Assembly: GCA_014859215.1 (NCBI GenBank)
Contig: JACUUS010000127.1
Location: 1 to 6,501, forward strand
DNA: 6,501 nucleotides
Direction: 5' to 3'
Source: Dehalococcoidia bacterium
GTDB lineage: Bacteria > Chloroflexota > Dehalococcoidia > SZUA-161
Notes under the pieces: model-generated
Database searches by the model: none
Told to the model about the DNA's origin: nothing
What the model saw: the letters and a program-made list of their open reading frames with translations, nothing else
In this document: one piece after another, positions 1 to 5,270 of the stretch
Numbering within the stretch: the first letter of the stretch is position 1
How the letters are laid out: every line of letters begins with the position of its first letter
Position numbers and translations under genes: made by a program

Positions 1-146
1 TGTCCGGGCAGCAGCTCTACACCGAGCCAGGAGACTATGAACTGAACTCCGGCGCGGTGCTGAAGTTCATCGATCCGGACACGGGGTTCCAGCTCAGCGC
101 GCACACACCGCCACTGGTGGTAACCGCGTTCGAGCCTGCCGAATAA
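1..146 (+). CDS. 3' end of an unrecognised protein (partial)
   Basis: An open frame runs from the window edge (first full codon at position 3) to a TAA at 144-146 and gives about 47 C-terminal residues ending in VVTAFEPAE. The fragment is acidic, rich in Pro, Gly and Asp, and has no Cys, no membrane segment and no motif I recognise. The bulk of the gene lies outside the window, so no function is proposed. That it is real coding sequence rests on the open frame to the edge, a plausible soluble composition, and a hairpin 21 bases after the stop that could end its transcript. It is on the same strand as operon A but is separated from it by that hairpin and a new promoter. Confidence 0.55.
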   Translation, partial: SGQQLYTEPGDYELNSGAVLKFIDPDTGFQLSAHTPPLVVTAFEPAE

Positions 147-167
147 GGTCATATTCATGCCGTCCTC

Positions 168-200
168 AGCAGGGGAGCGTCTCTTGACGTCTCCCCTGCT
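168..200 (+). terminator. Probable terminator hairpin after the partial gene
   Basis: Perfect 10-bp arms (168-177 AGCAGGGGAG and 191-200 CTCCCCTGCT) enclose a 13-base loop that can pair further (CGT 178-180 with ACG 187-189). Only a weak T stretch follows (TTATGTT), so termination may be partial. It lies between the upstream stop and the operon A promoter, where a terminator is expected. Confidence 0.6.
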
Positions 201-214
201 TTATGTTCAGTCCT

Positions 215-242
215 TTGCATAGTCAGGTGCGAGTGCTATAAT
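215..242 (+). promoter_or_regulatory. Sigma-70-type promoter of operon A
   Basis: The -35 is TTGCAT (215-220), followed by a 16-bp spacer and a perfect TATAAT -10 (237-242). TG at 234-235 makes this an extended -10. Transcription would start near 249, leaving a leader of under 20 bases that holds just the ribosome-binding site AAAGGAGG (254-261), four bases before ATG 266. The arrangement closely mirrors the operon B promoter. Confidence 0.75.
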
Positions 243-265
243 GCTCACCGACGAAAGGAGGTTCA

Positions 266-1708
266 ATGGCAGGGATTGTGTCCTACGGTGCTTACATCCC
301 ATTGCAGAGAATAAGCCGGAAAACACTGGCGAACGCAACGGGATGGTCCACTTCCTCAACCTTACTGCCCGGCGAGAAGGCGGTCGCCAACTATGATGAG
401 GACAGCCTCACCATGGCAGTGGCGGCGGCCATTGACTGCCTGAACGGCTGGAAACGCGATGACGTCGGCAGTCTGTATTTCGCCAGCACCACTCCTCCCT
501 ACAGGGAGAGACAAAACGCGGGCATCGCCGCCACGGCACTCGACCTGCAACCGGACATCCGCACCAGCGATTTCAGCGATTCGACAAAGGCGGGGACCAG
601 CGCCCTGCTGGCCGGATGTGACGCGGTCAAGGCGGGATCGGAGAGACAGGTCCTGATATGCGCTTCCGATTGCCGCCTGGGCAAGGCCGGCAGTCCTGAA
701 GAGGTCATGTTCGGGGAAGGCGCCGCGGCGCTCCTGCTGGGCGATGTCGATGTTATTGCCACACTTGAAGGTTCGTTCTCTCTGTCTTATGACTTCATGG
801 ACCAGTGGCGCGCGGACGGCGACAGGTTCAACCGCATGTGGGAAGACCGCTGGATTCGGGACGAGGCATATACAAAGTTCATACCCGAAGCGATATCCGG
901 TTTCCTCAAGAAGTACGGCATGAGCCTCAAGGAAATTGCCAGAGTAGTCATCCCATGCATCTATCTCCGCGAGCATGCCGCCATAGCCAAGAAACTTCAG
1001 CTTGACCCGGCCCAGGTCCAGCAGGAGATACTCACTACCGTCGGCGATACCGGCACGGCGCACCCACTCATGATGCTGGTCGCCGCCCTGGAAGACGCCA
1101 GACCCGGCGACAACATACTGGTAGCAAGCTACGGAAATGGCTCCGACGTGCTTCTTTTCCAGGTGACAGACCGCATCAAGAATTTCAATGAGCGGATGGG
1201 CGTCAGGAGGCACCTGGCTTCGAAGAAGGACCTCACCAGCTACGAAAAGTACTCCGCTTTCCGCGACGTCCTTCCCATGGAAGCGGGCTTCCGGGGAGAA
1301 GTAGGCCCTTCCATGGTGTCAATGATGTGGAGGGAAAGGAAATCGATCCTGGCGCTGGCCGGGGCCAGGTGCAAGAGCTGCGGCACGCCACAGTACCCTT
1401 ACCAGCGAATCTGCGTCAACCCAGCCTGCGGGGCCATCGACGAGATGGAGTTCTACCGTTTCTCCGACAGGAAAGGCAAGCTTTTCAGCTACACCAGCGA
1501 CGCGCTGGCCTACAGCGTGAGCCCGCCTGAAATGTACGGCATCGTCGATTTTGAAGGCGGCGGCAGATTCGCGTTTAATCTGACCGACTGCGAACCGGAA
1601 GCGCTCAGCGTCGATATGCCGGTGGAGATGACCTTCCGCAAGAAATACTATGACAGCGTGAGGGGCATCCACGGTTATTTCTGGAAAGCCATGCCTGCCA
1701 GAGGATAG
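266..1708 (+). CDS. HMG-CoA-synthase-like protein fused to zinc-ribbon/OB (DUF35) domain, copy A; catalytic residues lost
   Basis: This 480-residue protein has two parts. Residues 1-305 show the HMG-CoA synthase/thiolase fold of the archaeal type: it opens MAGIVSYGAYIPL, then has DEDSLTMAVAAA, KAGTSAL, and a YGNG turn near 289-292. Residues 355-470 form a DUF35 unit: a zinc ribbon with Cys369, Cys372, Cys383 and Cys388, then an OB-fold containing GIVDFEGGGRFAFN and VEMTFRKKYY. Aligned from memory to archaeal synthases, the catalytic Glu of GSESHPY is Thr75, the nucleophilic Cys of FACKAGT is Thr107, and the His of VFHQPN is Pro230; the Asn of GNT is Asp261. HMG-CoA synthesis is therefore not expected. 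In archaea separate DUF35 proteins bridge thiolase and synthase, so here the fused domain probably docks the thiolase encoded 27 bases downstream. The start is set by AAAGGAGG at 254-261. Database names such as HMG-CoA synthase would mislead. Family is confident, function is not. Confidence 0.9.
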   Translation: MAGIVSYGAYIPLQRISRKTLANATGWSTSSTLLPGEKAVANYDEDSLTMAVAAAIDCLNGWKRDDVGSLYFASTTPPYRERQNAGIAATALDLQPDIRTSDFSDSTKAGTSALLAGCDAVKAGSERQVLICASDCRLGKAGSPEEVMFGEGAAALLLGDVDVIATLEGSFSLSYDFMDQWRADGDRFNRMWEDRWIRDEAYTKFIPEAISGFLKKYGMSLKEIARVVIPCIYLREHAAIAKKLQLDPAQVQQEILTTVGDTGTAHPLMMLVAALEDARPGDNILVASYGNGSDVLLFQVTDRIKNFNERMGVRRHLASKKDLTSYEKYSAFRDVLPMEAGFRGEVGPSMVSMMWRERKSILALAGARCKSCGTPQYPYQRICVNPACGAIDEMEFYRFSDRKGKLFSYTSDALAYSVSPPEMYGIVDFEGGGRFAFNLTDCEPEALSVDMPVEMTFRKKYYDSVRGIHGYFWKAMPARG

Positions 1709-1723
1709 ACCAATCAGACTCTT

Positions 1724-1731
1724 AAGGAGGT
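1724..1731 (+). promoter_or_regulatory. Ribosome-binding site fixing a GTG start
   Basis: AAGGAGGT is a full Shine-Dalgarno match, four bases before GTG 1736. The frame upstream meets the preceding gene's TAG at 1706-1708 with no ATG in between, so GTG is the only credible start. It also matches the start region of the paralogue at 5271. Confidence 0.85.
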
Positions 1732-1735
1732 AAAG

Positions 1736-2941
1736 GTGGCAGATGGAATAAGGGACAAAGTCGCCATCATCGGGATGGGTTGCACTCGTTTCGGGGAACT
1801 CTGGGACAAGAGCCCTGAGGACCTGATGATCGATTCTTTCAAGGAAGTTATTCAGGATGCCGGAATTGAGAAAAAAGACATCCAGGCTGCCTGGCAGGGC
1901 GGTCCGGAGTTTACCTCCGTAAGCGTGGGAGACAGCGCTTTGCCGCTGGCACAGGCTCTGAAGCTTCCTTTCATACCCGTGACCAAGGTGGAGAACATGT
2001 GCGCCAGCGGCTCGGAGGCGTTCCGCGGCGCATGCTACGCGGTAGCCGCGGGCTCCTGCGACATCGCCATGGCTCTGGGCGTTGAGAAGCTGAAGGACAC
2101 GGGGTACGGCGGTCTGCCCGAGTTCTCCCACTGGGCCGTTATAGGGACCAAGCACCGCATTATCGGCGCGAACCAGACCGCCCCCGGCATGTTCGCCATG
2201 CTGGCCACCCGCTACTTCTCGCGTTACAGGCTGAGCCCCGAAGAGGGGAAGAGAATGCTCGCCCTCGTTTCAGCCAAGAGTCATTACAACGGGGCGTTGA
2301 ATCCCAAGGCGCACCTTCGCAGGGAGGTTTCGGTGGAGCAGATCATGAACGCTCCCATCGTGGCCTGGCCCCTGGGACTCTTCGACTGCTGCGGCGTGAG
2401 CGACGGGGCCGCGGCGGCAATCGTCTGCCGTGCGGATATGGCGAAAAACTTCCGGCCCGACCCTGTTTATGTCAAGGCATTGCAGATTGCTGCCAGTTCG
2501 GGCGAGGAAGAGATGTACACCGAGTTCGACTATACACACGTTGAATCCACGACGCGCGCCGCCGCCCGGGCTTATGCCGAAGCCGGCATAAAGGACCCGC
2601 GCAGCGAGATAAGCATGTCCGAGGTGCATGACTGCTTTTCAATAACTGAGGCGGTGACAATGGAGGACCTCCAGTTCAGTCCGCGAGGCAAAGTCAATGA
2701 GGACATAGTGGCAGGCCGGTTCAACCTGGACGGCGCCCAGCCCGTGCAGCCTGACGGCGGGCTGAAATGCTTCGGGCATCCGATAGCCGCTTCCGGAATC
2801 CGCATGATCTACGAGATGTATCTCCAGCTCCAGGGGCGGGCGGACAAGAGGCAGATCAAGGAACCCAGATACGGCCTCACTCACAACCTGGGAGGCATTC
2901 CCTACAGGAGCGTGGCCAGCGTAATTATCGTGGGCCGGTAG
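1736..2941 (+). CDS. SCP2-type thiolase (acetyl-CoA acetyltransferase family), copy A
   Basis: This 401-residue protein is a thiolase of the SCP2/archaeal type, which makes or cleaves 3-oxoacyl-CoA in the cytosol. It begins with KVAIIGMGCTRFGELWDKS. The nucleophile is Cys89 in VENMCASGS. The HDCF motif typical of this class is at 298-301, the catalytic His348 lies in GHPIAASG, and HNLGG is at 383-387. The residues for thiolase chemistry are thus all in place, unlike in the neighbouring HMGCS-like protein. Length is normal. It starts at GTG and is co-transcribed with the fusion gene, with a 27-base gap. Compared with copy B it has a different loop at about 55-75, an insertion at about 130-146 (SHWAVIGTKHRIIG), and Ala instead of Gly after GHPI, which points to a different substrate. 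Other members of this superfamily paired with DUF35 proteins act as benzoylsuccinyl-CoA thiolase (BbsB with BbsA) or steroid side-chain aldolase (Ltp2 with ChsH2), so an aldolase role is possible, but Cys89 favours a thiolase. The substrate is unknown. Confidence 0.92.
   Translation: MADGIRDKVAIIGMGCTRFGELWDKSPEDLMIDSFKEVIQDAGIEKKDIQAAWQGGPEFTSVSVGDSALPLAQALKLPFIPVTKVENMCASGSEAFRGACYAVAAGSCDIAMALGVEKLKDTGYGGLPEFSHWAVIGTKHRIIGANQTAPGMFAMLATRYFSRYRLSPEEGKRMLALVSAKSHYNGALNPKAHLRREVSVEQIMNAPIVAWPLGLFDCCGVSDGAAAAIVCRADMAKNFRPDPVYVKALQIAASSGEEEMYTEFDYTHVESTTRAAARAYAEAGIKDPRSEISMSEVHDCFSITEAVTMEDLQFSPRGKVNEDIVAGRFNLDGAQPVQPDGGLKCFGHPIAASGIRMIYEMYLQLQGRADKRQIKEPRYGLTHNLGGIPYRSVASVIIVGR
1775..1813 (+). 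repeat. 39-base exact repeat, copy 1 (in thiolase A)
   Basis: This stretch encodes MGCTRFGELWDKS and is identical base for base to 5316-5354 in thiolase B. The codons just before and after differ at synonymous or coding positions. It is part of the diverged operon duplication, and its complete identity stands out. Confidence 0.85.
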
Positions 2942-2957
2942 ACCGACAGATCCAGGC

Positions 2958-2990
2958 AAAGGGTCCCCCGCAAAGAGCGGGGGACCCTTT
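2958..2990. terminator. Strong bidirectional terminator between convergent genes
   Basis: A perfect 14-bp stem pairs 2958-2971 (AAAGGGTCCCCCGC) with 2977-2990 (GCGGGGGACCCTTT) around a five-base loop. It begins 16 bases after the thiolase A stop and lies 31 bases beyond the stop of the minus-strand lipoprotein gene at 3022. The A run on one side and T run on the other allow it to end transcripts from both strands. Confidence 0.9.
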
Positions 2991-3021
2991 ATTTCCATCA
3001 GCCAGAACACCGTCTATCGAG

Positions 3022-3600
3022 TTATTGTATCTCTCTTGCCTCAGTCCGGTAGATCGTTCCATTGAATTTTGAAATCTTCCATCCACCGGCCTCCTTGACA
3101 AGTTCGACTTCGTGCCGCCCTTCCTGGAAATACCAGTGGTCTCCGTCAAAGCCCTGCATCTGGTTCGCAGGGTGTTCGGGGTTAACTATCTCCCAATGGC
3201 TGAAATAGTCCCACGCTCTGGCGGTAGATTCATCGATTACATCGACCAGTACGTTCGTGATGAAGCTCATTCCAACCTCGACCCGGGTGAAGATCATCAT
3301 GTCGGCAAGGCCTGCGAGCTGCTGCTTGGCAGTGCCGGGCTGACCGGGCACGGGCACCTGGATCAGAGGGGTATCGTTGCCATACCTGTAGACCGCGTAG
3401 CTCTCGAGGTTGTCACTGAAGAGGTCGAGCCAGGCGAATTTATCGAGGTCGTCCATGGCCGCAGCATACTTTTTGAGCACATCCTCGATGTCAGGTCGAG
3501 GGCTGACCTGGGCTTCTTCGGCCTCACCGGTAGAGGCGCATCCTGCTATGGAAGCTATCAGGGCTACCAGAAGGATGCCGATTGCGATGCGCAGTTTCAT
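3022..3600 (-). CDS. Predicted lipoprotein with a SnoaL/NTF2-like domain
   Basis: This 192-residue protein has a lipoprotein signal: a Lys/Arg N-terminus (MKLR), a hydrophobic stretch at 5-19, and the lipobox IAGC with Cys21 as the lipidated residue. An acidic linker follows, then a domain at about 37-188 with the pattern of SnoaL-like/NTF2-like proteins: helix DIEDVLKKYAAAMDDLDKFA, then WLDLFSDN, strands such as TARAWDYFSHWEI, and the closing HEVELVKEAGGWKISKFNGT. These small cone-shaped domains can be isomerases, hydratases or plain ligand binders, and no catalytic residue can be assigned here. It should sit on the outer face of the membrane, or on the periplasmic side in a diderm. The start is supported by AGGAGGGA (3607-3614 on this strand), six bases upstream. 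It lies between the two paralogous operons on the opposite strand and need not share their function. The domain call is by eye and of moderate certainty; the lipoprotein call is firmer. Confidence 0.85.
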   Translation of the reverse strand: MKLRIAIGILLVALIASIAGCASTGEAEEAQVSPRPDIEDVLKKYAAAMDDLDKFAWLDLFSDNLESYAVYRYGNDTPLIQVPVPGQPGTAKQQLAGLADMMIFTRVEVGMSFITNVLVDVIDESTARAWDYFSHWEIVNPEHPANQMQGFDGDHWYFQEGRHEVELVKEAGGWKISKFNGTIYRTEAREIQ

Positions 3601-3648
3601 TGTCTTTCCCTCCTGAGATTCAGTGGGAACTCCGCCGCTTCCGGGCCG

Positions 3649-3672
3649 TCAGAGCATAACAAACACCTCCTC
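3649..3672 (-). other. Two-codon leader reading frame with its own Shine-Dalgarno site
   Basis: In the leader of the lipoprotein gene, GAGGAGGT (3672-3665) is followed seven bases later by ATG CTC TGA (3657-3649). A ribosome could start here and stop after Met-Leu, 48 bases before the real start at 3600. The ATG is in frame with the lipoprotein, so the TGA also rules out a longer N-terminus. It may be a regulatory minimal frame or a relic start; the sequence alone cannot decide. Confidence 0.35.
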
Positions 3673-3687
3673 GCACAAGTTGCTGGC

Positions 3688-3716
3688 ATCTTAGAGGATT
3701 ATTCGTGTACTGTCAA
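3688..3716 (-). promoter_or_regulatory. Sigma-70-type promoter of the lipoprotein gene
   Basis: Read on the minus strand there is a perfect -35 TTGACA (3716-3711), a 17-bp spacer, and a -10 TAAGAT (3693-3688, four of six bases). Transcription would start near 3681, giving a leader of about 80 bases that holds the two-codon frame and the ribosome-binding site. It is divergent from, and 41 bases away from, the operon B promoter. Confidence 0.65.
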
Positions 3717-3757
3717 CCGCGCCGGAACCATGTACGCATCCGCGGAACGTCCAAGCA

Positions 3758-3786
3758 TTGTGCGTGAGCGAGCTCGCTGGTATAAT
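3758..3786 (+). promoter_or_regulatory. Sigma-70-type promoter of operon B
   Basis: The -35 is TTGTGC (3758-3763), followed by a 17-bp spacer and a perfect TATAAT (3781-3786). TG at 3778-3779 again makes an extended -10. The leader before ATG 3815 would be about 22 bases. The spacer holds a perfect 12-bp palindrome, listed separately. The resemblance to the operon A promoter indicates that the promoter was copied along with the genes. Confidence 0.75.
3767..3778. promoter_or_regulatory. Palindrome in the promoter spacer, candidate operator
   Basis: AGCGAGCTCGCT is a perfect 12-bp palindrome lying between the -35 and -10 of operon B. A protein bound here would block RNA polymerase. The operon A promoter has no equivalent. 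No regulator gene is in the window, so this remains a candidate site. Confidence 0.4.
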
Positions 3787-3802
3787 AGCGCCGAAATCCA
3801 GC

Positions 3803-3811
3803 AAAGGAGGG
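3803..3811 (+). promoter_or_regulatory. Ribosome-binding site deciding the copy B start
   Basis: AAAGGAGGG sits just before ATG 3815, in the same arrangement as at 254-261 before copy A. The frame stays open back to an ATG at 3758, but that ATG overlaps the -35 element and would add 19 residues absent from copy A, so 3815 is the start. Confidence 0.9.
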
Positions 3812-3814
3812 CTA

Positions 3815-5236
3815 ATGGCAGGCATTGCGTCGTATGGCGCCTATATACCGCTTTACCGGTTAAGCCGCCCAGAGATACAGAAGGCATGGGACAGCATGCT
3901 TCCCATACCCGGAGAAAAGGCCGTTGCCGGCTATGATGAAGACAGCATCACCATGGCAGTCGCGGCAGCAAGAGACTGCATGAACGGCGTCGATCCCTCC
4001 ACTGTTGACCGCCTCTACTTCGCCTCAACCACGTCTCCCTACAAGGAAAAGCAGGCGGCGTCCGTCGTAGCGGGCGCTCTTGGCCTGAAACAAAGCGTTT
4101 CGACCATGGACTTCGCAGGCTCCCTGAGAGCGGGGACCAATGCGATCACCGCGGCTCTCGACGCCGTCCGCGCGGGTTCTGCCAGGAACGTGCTGGTCGC
4201 CTGCGCGGAAACCCGGATGGGAGCGCCCAAGGGCGACAAGGAAATGTCTCTTGGAGACGGGGCTGCGGCACTGCTGATTTCGAACTCGAGCGCCGCCGAC
4301 CTGCTGGGTAGTTATTCCATTTACCAGGAATTTCACGACTCGTGGCGCTCCGACCAGGACCTGTTTGTTCGCTCCTGGGAAGAGCGGTTCGTCCGCGAGG
4401 CCGGATACATGCGAGTGGTGCCGGCGGCAGTCGCCGCCGCCTTCAAGGCCTGCAATCTATCACCCAAAGACATCGCCAAGGCCGCGATCTATGCTCCGGA
4501 CCCCCGATTGCTCGGAATGGCCGGGGGAAAGATGGGCTTCGATCCCATGGCCCAGCTTCAGGACCCTCTTTACATGTCCGTGGGTAATACCGGGTCGGCC
4601 CTTCCCCTGATGATGCTTGTGGCAGCCCTGGAAGACGCCAAAGTGGGGGACAAGCTGATGTGCCTCGGCTACGGCGACGGCATCGATGTCTTCATTTTCC
4701 AGGTGCAGGAGCCTATTGACAGGATCCGCGACAGGCGGGCCGTCAAGAAGCACCTGGCATCCAAGCGTATGATTCCCAATTATCTCAAGTACATTCAGTG
4801 GCGCGGGCTGATGGAAACTGAGCCACCTCCACGCCCTCCCTTGAACCACATATCCGTCCCGGCACTCTGGAGAGACAGGGAATGGGGACTGTCACTGCAC
4901 GGAGTCAAGTGTAACAACTGCGGTACGCCCCAATACCCCCCGCAGCGGGTATGCGTGATCTGCCAGGCCGAGGACAACTTCCAGCCCTACTCCTTCGCGG
5001 ACAAGAAGGCGACTCTAAGCACGTTCTCCCACGATAATCTGGCCGCAAGCATAGACCCTCCAACCACTATCGCCGCGGTAGACTTCGAGGAGGGAGGAAG
5101 GATCATCTTCAATATGACCGACCGCAATCCCGAAGATGTAAAGCCCGGCATGCTCGTGGAGATGACCTTCAGGAAGCAGCACTACTTCGAGGGCATCCAC
5201 AACTACTGGTGGAAGTGCACACCGGTAAGGTGCTAG
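3815..5236 (+). CDS. HMG-CoA-synthase-like protein fused to zinc-ribbon/OB (DUF35) domain, copy B; catalytic residues lost
   Basis: This 473-residue paralogue of the protein at 266-1708 matches it at roughly half of positions by eye. The HMGCS-like part spans about 1-300 (MAGIASYGAYIPL, DEDSITMAVAAA, RAGTNAI, YGDG). The DUF35 part spans about 350-470, with zinc ligands Cys366, Cys369, Cys380 and Cys383 and an OB-fold around AAVDFEEGGRIIFN and VEMTFRKQHY. The three synthase catalytic positions are again replaced, and two of them differently from copy A: Glu to Thr72, Cys to Leu104, His to Tyr226; Asn258 of GNT is kept. A Leu at the nucleophile position rules out the acyl-Cys chemistry of HMG-CoA synthase at that site. 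A Pro-rich linker (PPPRPP, about 337-342) joins the two halves and is not matched in copy A. The gene is followed 34 bases later by thiolase B. The likely role is a structural or substrate-handling partner of that thiolase; this is inference. Confidence 0.9.
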   Translation: MAGIASYGAYIPLYRLSRPEIQKAWDSMLPIPGEKAVAGYDEDSITMAVAAARDCMNGVDPSTVDRLYFASTTSPYKEKQAASVVAGALGLKQSVSTMDFAGSLRAGTNAITAALDAVRAGSARNVLVACAETRMGAPKGDKEMSLGDGAAALLISNSSAADLLGSYSIYQEFHDSWRSDQDLFVRSWEERFVREAGYMRVVPAAVAAAFKACNLSPKDIAKAAIYAPDPRLLGMAGGKMGFDPMAQLQDPLYMSVGNTGSALPLMMLVAALEDAKVGDKLMCLGYGDGIDVFIFQVQEPIDRIRDRRAVKKHLASKRMIPNYLKYIQWRGLMETEPPPRPPLNHISVPALWRDREWGLSLHGVKCNNCGTPQYPPQRVCVICQAEDNFQPYSFADKKATLSTFSHDNLAASIDPPTTIAAVDFEEGGRIIFNMTDRNPEDVKPGMLVEMTFRKQHYFEGIHNYWWKCTPVRC

Positions 5237-5270
5237 GGCGAAACTCAGACTGCAACACTAAGGAGGGCAA

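Noticed and set aside
362..1213. Long minus-strand open frame of 283 codons
   Set aside because: It is antisense to the copy A fusion gene with no ribosome-binding site or family signature that I can see.
1319..2155. Long minus-strand open frame of 278 codons
   Set aside because: It lies opposite two well-supported genes and crosses their junction, and its translation shows no recognisable domain; it is an effect of GC-rich codons.
3758..3814. N-terminal extension of the copy B fusion protein, starting at ATG 3758
   Set aside because: It would overlap the -35 and -10 elements, lacks a ribosome-binding site, and adds 19 residues absent from copy A; ATG 3815 has a strong site.
3112..3936. Plus-strand open frame across the lipoprotein gene and the operon B promoter
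   Set aside because: It is antisense to a gene with a clear lipobox, ribosome-binding site and promoter, and it runs into the start of the copy B gene in the wrong frame.
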